This document shows positions 8,538-14,843 of a stretch of DNA of 16,603 nucleotides, piece after piece (position 1 is the first letter of the stretch; every line of letters begins with the position of its first letter). Source of the DNA: Actinomycetes bacterium (GTDB lineage: Bacteria; Actinomycetota; Actinomycetes; Mycobacteriales; Micromonosporaceae); assembly GCA_021793335.1 (NCBI GenBank), contig JAJYSW010000049.1, forward strand, positions 1 to 16,603. Reading direction: 5' to 3'. The translations under genes were made by a program, and so were the position numbers. The notes under the pieces are model-generated. The model ran no database searches and was not told the origin of the DNA. It worked only from the letters and a program-made list of their open reading frames with translations.

Positions 8538-8575
8538 GACGGCGGGACGGCGCACCGCGCCCTCCCGCTCCCGTC
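8538..8575. terminator. Bidirectional terminator hairpin between convergent genes
   Basis: GCGGG (8542-8546) pairs with CCCGC (8564-8568) and GGCGC (8549-8553) with GCGCC (8557-8561) around the loop ACC. A further GACG/CGTC pairing (8538-8541, 8572-8575) extends it with a three-base bulge. It sits in the 60-bp gap between two converging stop codons and slightly overlaps the minus-strand one. No U-tract. Confidence 0.6.
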
Positions 8576-9017
8576 AATCGGCGGTGGGGCGTTTGCGCAG
8601 CGCCTGCACGTAGTCCTCGGGGGCGCCCGCGGCCTCGGCCGCGCGCATGATCTCGTCCAGATACCACTGGCTGGGCATGCCGCCCTCGAAGCCCTCGTAC
8701 ACGTACAGCCACACTTGACGGTTCGCCTCCAGCGTCACCGCCTGCGTGTTCAGTCTCCGGTACAGCTGGGAGTCGTAGCCCTCCAGCTCGTCCAGCACTG
8801 CACGGTCGGCCGGATCCAAGTCGTACAGCGCGACGAACACGCGTTCCCCGGGGGCCTCCACGACGGTGGCCACCGCCGACTCCCAGCCCAGGTCTTCGCC
8901 TGCGAACGTCAGACGCCAGCCTTCGAGCCAACCCGTCCCCACCAACGGCGAACGCGGGCACGTGGCCCGCATGCGGGCGGGGTCTAGATTCGAACCATAC
9001 GCCGCATAGAGATGCAC
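8574..9017 (-). CDS. Gamma-glutamylcyclotransferase (GGCT/AIG2)-like protein
   Basis: 147 residues from GTG at 9017. The N-terminal LYAAYGSNLDPARM (3-16) is the glycine-containing YGSN substrate loop of the family, and LDELEGY (75-81) carries the acidic residue (Glu79 by position) that serves as general base in GGCT enzymes. The length is typical of the single-domain family. A longer reading from 9086 would run into the divergent lpdA start and adds 23 unrelated residues, so I reject it; the GTG start also has a TATCTT box 6 nt before it and puts YGSN at the usual place. Members release 5-oxoproline from gamma-glutamyl compounds, but many bacterial relatives have no proven substrate. It converges with the amidohydrolase gene and diverges from lpdA by 62 bp. 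Confidence 0.85.
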   Translation of the reverse strand: MHLYAAYGSNLDPARMRATCPRSPLVGTGWLEGWRLTFAGEDLGWESAVATVVEAPGERVFVALYDLDPADRAVLDELEGYDSQLYRRLNTQAVTLEANRQVWLYVYEGFEGGMPSQWYLDEIMRAAEAAGAPEDYVQALRKRPTAD

Positions 9018-9023
9018 GACTCG

Positions 9024-9029
9024 AAGATA
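9024..9029 (-). promoter_or_regulatory. -10 box TATCTT for the GGCT-like gene (leaderless start)
   Basis: On the minus strand TATCTT is followed by 6 nt and then the GTG at 9017. It fits TANNNT and would give a leaderless transcript. No Shine-Dalgarno is evident before this GTG. Confidence 0.45.
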
Positions 9030-9079
9030 CCCTGGAACCTGCTCGCACAGCAGCATCCCCAACACCGAAAGGCGCAACC

Positions 9080-10465
9080 GTGGCACGAGTAGCGATCATC
9101 GGAGGCGGCCCCGCCGGATATGAGGCCGCGCTCTTGGCGGCCCAGCTCGGCGCCGAGGTCACCCTCATCGAGGACACGGGAGCGGGGGGCGCCTGCGTCC
9201 TCTCCGACTGTGTGCCTTCCAAGACGTTCATCGCCGCCTCCAACGTGCTCACCGAGATCCACGAGAGCACCGCGATGGGCGTCGGAGCGCTGGACACCAC
9301 CATCGACGCCAAGGCCGTCAACAGCCGCGTGCAGCGCCTCGCGACCCAGCAGTCCGCCGACATCGCCCAGAACGTCGCCGCCGCGGGCGTCGACATCGTC
9401 TACGGGCGCGGCGCGCTGCGCCTGGACACGCAGCACAACTATGTGCATGAACTTCGCATCACGCCCATCGAGGGCGAACCCTACGACACGGACTGCGACA
9501 TCGTCCTGGTCTGCACCGGAGCCACGCCCAGGACGCTCGACTCCGCGCCCCTCGACGGGGAGCGCATCCTCTCCTGGCGTCAGCTCTACGACCTCGATGA
9601 CCTGCCCGAACACCTCATCGTCGTCGGCTCGGGCGTCACCGGCGCCGAATTCGCCTCCGCCTACCTCGCCATGGGCTCGGAGGTCACGCTCATCTCCTCG
9701 CGGGATCGCGTCATGCCGCACGAGGACGCCGACGCGGCCGAGGCCGTGGGCAGCGTCTTCGCCAAGCGCGGCATGGACATTCGAGGGAACTCCCGTGCCG
9801 CTGCGGCCCGCCGCACCAAGACCGGCGTCGAAGTCGAACTCGTCGATGGCACCGTCGTCGAAGGCAGCCACGTCCTCATCTGCGTCGGCTCCACCCCGAA
9901 CTCCGACGGCCTCGGCCTCGAAGAGTACGGGGTGCACGTCGACGAACGCGGTTTCATCCCGGTCGACAAGGTCTCGCGCACCAACGTCCCCGGGGTCTAC
10001 GCCGCAGGGGACGTCACCGGCGTGCACGCGCTCGCCTCCGTCGCCGCCATGCAGGGGCGGATCGCGATCTGGCACGCCCTCGGCGAGGCCGTCCGGCCGC
10101 TCAAGCTCGCCAACGTCGCCGCGAACGTCTTCACCGATCCCGAGCTCGCCTCAGTGGGCGTCAGTCAGTCCGATGTCGACGCGGGCAGGGTCGACTGTCG
10201 GGCCGTGATGCTGCCGCTGTCCTCGAACCCGCGCGCCAAGATGGTCGACCGCACCGAGGGGTTCGCGAAGCTGTTCGCGTGGAACTCCTCGGGGATCGTC
10301 GCCGGTGGCGTCATCGTGGCCTCTCGGGCCTCCGAGCTCATCGCCCCGGTCGCCTTGGCCGTCGAGCAGCGCCTCACCGTGGAGCAGCTCGCCCGCACGC
10401 TGATGATCTACCCGTCGCTGTCGGGATCGATCACCGAGGCCGCCCGCCAGCTCATGGAGTACTGA
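9080..10465 (+). CDS. lpdA: LpdA-type NAD(P)H quinone reductase (pyridine nucleotide-disulfide oxidoreductase family)
   Basis: A FAD flavoprotein of 461 residues, close over its full length to mycobacterial LpdA (Rv3303c), which reduces quinones with NAD(P)H and is not a true lipoamide dehydrogenase. FAD-binding GGGPAG (8-13) opens the protein; NAD(P)-binding GSGVTGAEF is near 183-191; the second FAD motif YAAGD precedes VTGVHALASVAAMQGR. The active-site segment is C-V-L-S-D-C (39-44), so both cysteines of a CxxxxC disulfide are present; my recollection of mycobacterial LpdA is Ala at the first position. The catalytic HxxxxE of lipoamide dehydrogenase is missing: the C-terminus reads YPSLSGS (444-450). 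Start is GTG with GAAAGG 7 nt upstream. Converges with guaB1 with only 13 bp between stop codons. Confidence 0.9.
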   Translation: MARVAIIGGGPAGYEAALLAAQLGAEVTLIEDTGAGGACVLSDCVPSKTFIAASNVLTEIHESTAMGVGALDTTIDAKAVNSRVQRLATQQSADIAQNVAAAGVDIVYGRGALRLDTQHNYVHELRITPIEGEPYDTDCDIVLVCTGATPRTLDSAPLDGERILSWRQLYDLDDLPEHLIVVGSGVTGAEFASAYLAMGSEVTLISSRDRVMPHEDADAAEAVGSVFAKRGMDIRGNSRAAAARRTKTGVEVELVDGTVVEGSHVLICVGSTPNSDGLGLEEYGVHVDERGFIPVDKVSRTNVPGVYAAGDVTGVHALASVAAMQGRIAIWHALGEAVRPLKLANVAANVFTDPELASVGVSQSDVDAGRVDCRAVMLPLSSNPRAKMVDRTEGFAKLFAWNSSGIVAGGVIVASRASELIAPVALAVEQRLTVEQLARTLMIYPSLSGSITEAARQLMEY

Positions 10466-10471
10466 GAGGGC

Positions 10472-10489
10472 GCGGCGGTCACCAGCCGC
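10472..10489. terminator. Small hairpin at the lpdA/guaB1 convergence
   Basis: GCGGC (10472-10476) and GCCGC (10485-10489) around an 8-nt loop, overlapping the last codons of guaB1. With only 13 bp between the stops there is no room for a larger structure. The hairpin is short and has no U-tract, so this is weak. Confidence 0.25.
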
Positions 10490-11915
10490 TCGGGGTCGGC
10501 GCGCCCTCGGTGTAGCCGGCCGTGGACTGGACGCCGACGGCCGCGCGCTCGTGGAATTCGGCCAGATCGGCCGCGCCCGCATACGTCGCCGAGGACCGCA
10601 CCCCGGCCACGATCGAGTCGAGCAGGTCCTCCACGCCGGGGCGCTTCGGCTCCAGGTACATCCGGCCGCTGGAGATGCCCTCCTCGAACATGGCCTTACG
10701 GGCCTGGTCGAACGCCGACGCCGCTGTGCTGCGCGCCTTCACCGCCCGCGCCGAGGCCATCCCGAAGCTCTCCTTGTATGGTCTGCCGTCCGCGTCGTAG
10801 CGCAGATCCCCGGGCGATTCGTACGTCCCGGCGAACCACGAGCCGATCATGACGTTCGAGGCGCCCGCCGCCAGGGCCAGCGCCACGTCTCGGGGGTGCC
10901 GTACGCCGCCGTCGGCCCACACGTGCCTGCCGAGGCGCCGCGCCGTCGCCGCGCACTCCAGTACCGCCGAGAACTGCGGGCGACCCACCCCGGTCATCAT
11001 CCGGGTCGTGCACATCGCGCCCGGCCCCACGCCGACCTTCACGATGTCGGCTCCGGCGTCGATGAGGTCCGCCGTCCCTTCGGCGGTGACCGTGTTCCCG
11101 GCCGCGATCGGCGTGTCCGGAGCGGCTTTGCGCGCCAGTTTGAGCGCCTCCAGCATCCGCTCCTGATGCCCGTGCGCGGTGTCGACCACGAGCAGGTCCG
11201 CTCCGGCCTCCACGAGCGCCCCGGCTTTGCCGGTGACGTCGCCGTTGATGCCGATGGCGACCGCCACGCGCAGGCGTCCGGCCTTGTCGGCGTTCGGCGT
11301 GTACAGCGTGTTGCGCAGCGCCCCGGTCTTGGTGAGCACGCCGTGGAGGCGTCCGGTGTCGTCGAGGACGGGCGCGAGCCTGACGTTGGCGTCCTCCAGG
11401 AGCTGGAACGCCTCGGCGTCGGTGATGCCCTGCGGCAGTGTGACGAGGCGGTCGGAGGCGATCCTTTCGAGCTGGGTGAACCGGTCGACGCCGCGGCAGT
11501 CGGCCTCGGTGACCACGCCGAGCGGCCGGTTCCCGGCGTCGACGACGATGACCGCGCGGTGCGCCCGCTTGGAGAACAGCGCGAGGGCCTCGGCGACGGT
11601 CGCGTTCGGCGGCAGCGTCAGGGCCGTGTCGCAGTCGAGCGGGCGGGACTTGACCTTGGCGATGACGTCGGTGACGACGTCGAGCGGGATGTCCTGGGGG
11701 ATGACCGCGAGCCCGCCGCGGCGGGCCAGCGTCTCGGCCATGCGGCGGCCGGACACGGCGGTCATGTTCGCCGCGATGATCGGGACGGTGTTCCCGGTGC
11801 CGTCGGCGGTCGTCAGATCCACGTCGAGACGGGAGGTGACCGCCGAGCGGTTGGGGACCATGAAGACGTCCGAGTAGGTCAGGTCGTGTCCGGGCCGGTC
11901 GTCGATGAAGCGCAT
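10479..11915 (-). CDS. guaB1: GuaB1-family IMPDH-like protein, probable GMP reductase
   Basis: 478 residues in the IMP dehydrogenase/GMP reductase fold. The barrel opens with LTYSDVFMVP (12-21); a CBS (Bateman) pair occupies about 92-205; the barrel resumes with VVDTAHGH (243-250) and the catalytic loop GPGAMCTTRMMTGVG (297-311) with Cys302; then WADGGVRHP and KESFGMAS (381-388). The TGVG ending of the loop suits GMP reductases, and, as I recall, the mycobacterial GuaB1 group has been shown to be a CBS-containing GMP reductase that recycles GMP to IMP. That assignment here is by family. Start is ATG 11915, with AAGGGAG about 11 nt upstream. The first 37 bp overlap the end of the biotin carboxylase frame on the same strand, which could couple their translation. 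Confidence 0.92.
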   Translation of the reverse strand: MRFIDDRPGHDLTYSDVFMVPNRSAVTSRLDVDLTTADGTGNTVPIIAANMTAVSGRRMAETLARRGGLAVIPQDIPLDVVTDVIAKVKSRPLDCDTALTLPPNATVAEALALFSKRAHRAVIVVDAGNRPLGVVTEADCRGVDRFTQLERIASDRLVTLPQGITDAEAFQLLEDANVRLAPVLDDTGRLHGVLTKTGALRNTLYTPNADKAGRLRVAVAIGINGDVTGKAGALVEAGADLLVVDTAHGHQERMLEALKLARKAAPDTPIAAGNTVTAEGTADLIDAGADIVKVGVGPGAMCTTRMMTGVGRPQFSAVLECAATARRLGRHVWADGGVRHPRDVALALAAGASNVMIGSWFAGTYESPGDLRYDADGRPYKESFGMASARAVKARSTAASAFDQARKAMFEEGISSGRMYLEPKRPGVEDLLDSIVAGVRSSATYAGAADLAEFHERAAVGVQSTAGYTEGAPTPSGW

Positions 11916-13828
11916 GGTGTGTCGGGCTCCCTTGCTGGTGTGCGGCGAGTGGGGCCACCGCGGTGGGCGGTCCGGGGCCGGTGCGCCGCCGGGCTCGCCG
12001 ACCGCTCACGGTCCGTCGCCGTAGTGGTGGTGATGCTACGCGCGACGGCTTCCATTGTCTCCCGAGTGCGGTTCGAGCGTAAGTCCGTGATCTGACAAAT
12101 CGGCGCGCCCGCGGAGACGACGTCGCCGACGTTCACCTCCAGGCAGGACACGGTCCCGGACTTGTGCGCCTCGATGGGCTGCTCCATCTTCATCGCTTCG
12201 AGGACGACGATGGTGTCGCCCTTGATGACGCTCTGGCCGTCCTCGACGGCGACTTTGACGATGGTGCCCTGCATCGGCGAAGGCAGATTGTCGCCGCCGA
12301 CGACGGGGCCGGCGCCGGCCTTCTTCTTTCCGTTGCGTTTGCGGGGCTTGGCCGAGGTGGCGGGGCTGAGCAGCCCCGTGGGGATCGAGACCTCCAGGCG
12401 TTTGCCGCCGACCTCGACGACGAGGCTGGTGCGTTCGTCGGACTCGCCGTTGCCGGAGGAGCCGGAGGCGGCGTCGAAGGGTGCGAGCGGGTTGTCCCAT
12501 TCGGTCTCGATCCAGCGCGTGTGGACGCTGAAGTCTTCGGCGAAGGCGGGGTCGTCGAGGACGAGCCGGTGGAACGGCAGCACCGTGGCCAGACCTTCGA
12601 CCTCCATCTCGGCCAGGGCCCGGCGCGAGCGCCGCAGCGCCTCTTCACGGGTGGCGCCGGTGACGATGACCTTGGCCAGCAGCGAGTCGAAGTTCCCGTC
12701 GATGACGGTGCCCTCTTCGACGCCGGTGTCCACCCGGACGCCCGGGCCCGAAGGCAGCTTGAGCCGGGTGACGGTCCCGGGGGCGGGCAGGAAGCCGCGG
12801 CCGGGGTCCTCGCCGTTGATGCGGAATTCGATGGAGTGGCCTCGCGCCTCGGGGTCGGCGGTGAGGGCGAGGGGCTCGCCCGAGGCGATGCGGAACTGTT
12901 CGCGCACCAGGTCGAGCCCGGAGGTCTCTTCGGAGACGGGGTGTTCGACCTGGAGGCGGGTGTTCACTTCGAGGAACGAGATGGTCCCGTCGGTGCCGAC
13001 GAGGAATTCGACGGTCCCGGCCCCGTGGTAGTCGGCCTCGGTGCAGATGGCCTTGGCCGCGTGGTGGATCACCTTGTGCTGCTCGTCGGACAGGAACGGG
13101 GCGGGGGCCTCTTCGACGAGTTTCTGGTGGCGGCGCTGGAGTGAGCAGTCGCGGGTGCCGACGACGATGACGTTCCCGTGAGTGTCGGCCAGGACCTGCG
13201 CCTCGACGTGGCGGGGCCGGTCGAGGTAGCGCTCGACGAAGCACTCGCCGCGTCCGAAGGACGCCTCGGCCTCGCGGACGGCCGACTCGAACAGGGACGG
13301 GATCTCCTCGCGTTCGCGGGCGACCTTGAGCCCGCGTCCGCCGCCGCCGAAGGCGGCCTTGATCGCGATGGGCAGCCCGTGCTCGTCGGCGAAGGCGAGG
13401 ATTTCCTCGGCGTCTTTGACCGGTTCCTTGGTGCCGGGCACGAGCGGCACGTCGGCGCGCATGGCGAGGTGGCGGGCGGTGACCTTGTCGCCGAGGTCGC
13501 GGATGGCCTGCGGGGTGGGCCCGATCCAGATGAGCCCCGCGTCGATGACGGCCTGAGCGAAGTCGGCGTTCTCGGCCAGGAAGCCGTAGCCGGGGTGGAC
13601 GGCGTCGGCCTCGCTGCGCTCGGCGATGCGGATCAGTTTGTCGATCCGCAGGTAGGTATCGGCGGCGGTGATGCCGTCGAGGGCGAACGCCTCGTCGGCG
13701 AGAAGGGTGTGGGGGGCGTCTCGGTCGCCGTCGGCGTAGACGGCGACGGAGTCGAAACCGGCGTCCCGGCAGGCCCGTATGACTCTCACTGCGATCTCGC
13801 CGCGGTTGGCGATCAATACCTTGCGCAC
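11879..13828 (-). CDS. Acetyl-/propionyl-CoA carboxylase alpha subunit (biotin carboxylase + BCCP) with unusual C-terminal run-on
   Basis: 649 residues. ATP-dependent carboxylation of biotin, for acyl-CoA carboxylation with a separate beta subunit. Biotin carboxylase covers about 1-445: start KVLIANRGEIA (3-13), ATP-grasp loop GGGGRG (161-166), HVEAQ (207-211), FLEVNTRLQVEH (285-296). After a basic linker (494-503) comes the BCCP domain (about 514-582) with EAMKM (544-548), the biotinylated Lys547. Relatives stop right after the BCCP, near ITD (580-582). Here the frame continues 67 residues of Thr/Arg/Pro-rich sequence, starting with a TTA codon (12080-12082), into guaB1. Start is GTG 13828, with no spaced Shine-Dalgarno but a TACACT box 7 nt upstream. 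Often called accA (AccA2/AccA3) in actinomycetes, not the E. coli accA. No beta subunit is present here. Confidence 0.93.
   Translation of the reverse strand: MRKVLIANRGEIAVRVIRACRDAGFDSVAVYADGDRDAPHTLLADEAFALDGITAADTYLRIDKLIRIAERSEADAVHPGYGFLAENADFAQAVIDAGLIWIGPTPQAIRDLGDKVTARHLAMRADVPLVPGTKEPVKDAEEILAFADEHGLPIAIKAAFGGGGRGLKVAREREEIPSLFESAVREAEASFGRGECFVERYLDRPRHVEAQVLADTHGNVIVVGTRDCSLQRRHQKLVEEAPAPFLSDEQHKVIHHAAKAICTEADYHGAGTVEFLVGTDGTISFLEVNTRLQVEHPVSEETSGLDLVREQFRIASGEPLALTADPEARGHSIEFRINGEDPGRGFLPAPGTVTRLKLPSGPGVRVDTGVEEGTVIDGNFDSLLAKVIVTGATREEALRRSRRALAEMEVEGLATVLPFHRLVLDDPAFAEDFSVHTRWIETEWDNPLAPFDAASGSSGNGESDERTSLVVEVGGKRLEVSIPTGLLSPATSAKPRKRNGKKKAGAGPVVGGDNLPSPMQGTIVKVAVEDGQSVIKGDTIVVLEAMKMEQPIEAHKSGTVSCLEVNVGDVVSAGAPICQITDLRSNRTRETMEAVARSITTTTATDRERSASPAAHRPRTAHRGGPTRRTPAREPDTPCASSTTGPDTT
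11955..11966. promoter_or_regulatory. Perfect 12-bp palindrome CCACCGCGGTGG, candidate operator
   Basis: Centred 45 bp upstream of the guaB1 start. It lies in what would be the guaB1 promoter region if the carboxylase gene had its normal end. GC-rich palindromes of this size can occur by chance here, so confidence is limited. Confidence 0.3.
12000..12048 (-). terminator. Tandem hairpins after the BCCP domain
   Basis: CCGTCGCCGTAG (12013-12024) pairs over 12 bp, with one bulged base, with 12036-12048 around an 11-nt loop. Next to it GACCG (12000-12004) pairs with CGGTC (12009-12013) around a 4-nt loop. On the minus strand the larger hairpin begins about 32 nt after the codon where the protein family normally ends. 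It looks like an old terminator or attenuator between this gene and guaB1, now inside the extended frame. Confidence 0.5.
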
Positions 13829-13835
13829 GCTCCGC

Positions 13836-13841
13836 AGTGTA
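13836..13841 (-). promoter_or_regulatory. -10 box TACACT for the biotin carboxylase gene (leaderless start)
   Basis: On the minus strand TACACT is followed by 7 nt and then GTG at 13828. It fits TANNNT. The GGAG directly before the GTG is too close to act as a Shine-Dalgarno. Confidence 0.5.
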
Positions 13842-13849
13842 ATGGCCGG

Positions 13850-13950
13850 GTATCCGGGTTCGCGGGCCCCTGGAACGCGAGGGCCGCGCCAAAGGGGGGT
13901 AAAGCAGACAGAGTTTGTAGTGAATCGACAGCTGGCGTTGTCGATTTTTT
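13850..13950 (+). ncRNA. Possible small RNA ending at an orphan plus-strand terminator
   Basis: Both flanking genes run on the minus strand, yet a plus-strand intrinsic terminator ends here (13923-13950). Upstream on the plus strand lie a hairpin (13861-13869 with 13881-13888, one bulged G) and a purine-rich single-stranded linker with AAAGGGGGG (13891-13899). That hairpin, linker, terminator order is what a small regulatory RNA would have. The 5' end is unknown: a TGTAAT at 13838-13843 could be a -10 box but I see no good -35. The start given is approximate. Not similar to any RNA family I can name. Confidence 0.25.
13923..13950 (+). terminator. Canonical intrinsic terminator on the plus strand
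   Basis: AATCGACA (13923-13930) and TGTCGATT (13939-13946) form a perfect 8-bp stem with an 8-nt loop, followed by a T-run through 13950. The T-run is only on the plus-strand side, so it terminates plus-strand transcription, opposite to padR and the carboxylase gene. Confidence 0.6.
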
Positions 13951-13963
13951 ATGGTGTTCCACC

Positions 13964-13975
13964 GAACGATCGTTC
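13964..13975. promoter_or_regulatory. Perfect 12-bp palindrome GAACGATCGTTC, TetR-type operator candidate
   Basis: Lies 10 bp after the padR stop and about 120 bp upstream of the carboxylase -10 box. The pattern of GAACG and CGTTC arms is typical of TetR/AcrR-family operators. No TetR gene is in the window. Its distance from the known start is large for a simple repressor site. Confidence 0.4.
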
Positions 13976-13985
13976 AGGCGGCCGT

Positions 13986-14657
13986 TCACTTGAACATCTG
14001 CTGCCACTGCTCTACCACCGGGTTGGTGTGAGCCGAGCCGATGGCTTCGCGCCAGCGCTCGGCGCCCTCTCCGGCGGGCTCGGGCTCGAAGGTCATCTCG
14101 CCGCTCTCGATCCGCTCGGCGGTCTGCTCGCACCATTCGGCATCGGTCGCCATCAGGTCGGTCTGGCGTTTGACCAGTGCACGGACGTGCGAGGGCAGGT
14201 AGTTCGCCTCCTGTCCCTCGATGATCTCGGCGCTGGTGGAGGCCAGCAGCACCGTCAGGGCGTCGATCCGGGCGTAGAGGATTTCGGCCCGCTGTCGCAG
14301 CAGCGCGATATTCTCGGCCTTGCCGAGCACGCTCGCGAACGACCACGCGGTGTGGAAGGAGTCTTCGGTCGAGGCCACCTGCCACAGTTGCTCGCGCAGC
14401 ATCCGCTGGAATTCGCTTTCGCCCGCGACGGTGACCCGGTACGTGGTGCGGGCCGGCCGGGCGTCGACCGACTCGGTGGCCACGACTTCGAGCAGGCCGT
14501 CGGCGGTGAGCTTCTTGAGCGCGTGGTAGACCGAGCCCGCTCCGACCTCGGCGGCTCCCGGCGTGCGCCACGAGTGCAGCTCGCGGCGCACGAGGTAGCC
14601 GTGGACGGGGCCGAGCCACCTGACCAGGCCCAGGACGAGAAGGCGTGTGCTCCACAT
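13986..14657 (-). CDS. PadR-family transcriptional regulator
   Basis: 223 residues from ATG 14657. The winged helix-turn-helix spans about 1-85: MWSTRLLVLGLV (1-12) is the usual first helix, GPVHGYLVRREL (16-27) follows, GSVYHALKKLTADGLLE (41-57) is the recognition helix region, and TTYRVTVAGE (71-80) is the wing and its end. The remainder (about 85-223) is a helical C-terminal region for dimerisation and ligand sensing (PadR C-terminal type), rather long for the family. The frame is open further upstream, but this ATG gives the standard PadR N-terminus and has a TACCAT box 7 nt before it. It diverges from the ABC exporter at 14844-16579, which it most likely represses, and its promoter overlaps a GTATAC box, suggesting self-repression. 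Confidence 0.88.
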   Translation of the reverse strand: MWSTRLLVLGLVRWLGPVHGYLVRRELHSWRTPGAAEVGAGSVYHALKKLTADGLLEVVATESVDARPARTTYRVTVAGESEFQRMLREQLWQVASTEDSFHTAWSFASVLGKAENIALLRQRAEILYARIDALTVLLASTSAEIIEGQEANYLPSHVRALVKRQTDLMATDAEWCEQTAERIESGEMTFEPEPAGEGAERWREAIGSAHTNPVVEQWQQMFK

Positions 14658-14664
14658 GACGCAC

Positions 14665-14670
14665 ATGGTA
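14665..14670 (-). promoter_or_regulatory. -10 box TACCAT for padR (leaderless start)
   Basis: On the minus strand TACCAT is followed by 7 nt and then ATG 14657. It overlaps the palindrome GGTATACC (14667-14674), so a protein bound there would block it. Confidence 0.45.
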
Positions 14671-14704
14671 TACCGTTGACTACTCTTTTCTTGGGGTGTA
14701 TACC
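14667..14704. promoter_or_regulatory. Twin GTATAC boxes in the padR/ABC divergent promoter, candidate PadR operators
   Basis: GGTATACC at 14667-14674 and GTATACC at 14698-14704 (palindromic core GTATAC). The core centres are 30 bp apart, close to three helical turns, so two bound dimers would sit on one DNA face. The first overlaps the padR -10 box; the second overlaps a candidate -10 of the ABC promoter. Confidence 0.5.
14676..14704 (+). promoter_or_regulatory. Candidate promoter for the ABC exporter operon
   Basis: TTGACT (14676-14681), 17 nt, TATACC (14699-14704). The -35 is near consensus; the -10 overlaps the second GTATAC box. A second possible promoter is TTGCGC (14708-14713), 18 nt, TATAGT (14732-14737). 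The first would give a leader of about 130 nt before the ATG at 14844. Confidence 0.45.
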
Positions 14705-14791
14705 TGCTTGCGCTGCGGACGGCGAAGCCCATATAGTCAAACTTGAACAAGGAACGCGGCCTTTTTCGGGCCGTCCCGAACCCCTGCGGTC

Positions 14792-14809
14792 GCCGCCTTC
14801 GAAGACGGC
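14792..14809 (+). repeat. Dyad GCCGCCTTC / GAAGACGGC in the ABC leader
   Basis: Abutting 9-nt arms, complementary at 8 of 9 positions, 35 bp before the ABC start codon. In RNA the centre must open into a small loop. It could be an operator or a leader hairpin; there is no adjoining sequence that marks it as a known riboswitch. Confidence 0.3.
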
Positions 14810-14843
14810 CGAGGGACCAGAACCCACCCGTGAGGTATCACCC

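Noticed and set aside
9018..9086. Longer N-terminus for the GGCT-like protein (start at 9086)
   Set aside because: It would overlap the divergent lpdA start and add 23 residues ahead of the YGSN motif, which normally lies within the first ten or so residues.
8984..10075. Minus-strand open frame opposite lpdA
   Set aside because: Antisense shadow; lpdA on the other strand has full-length family similarity.
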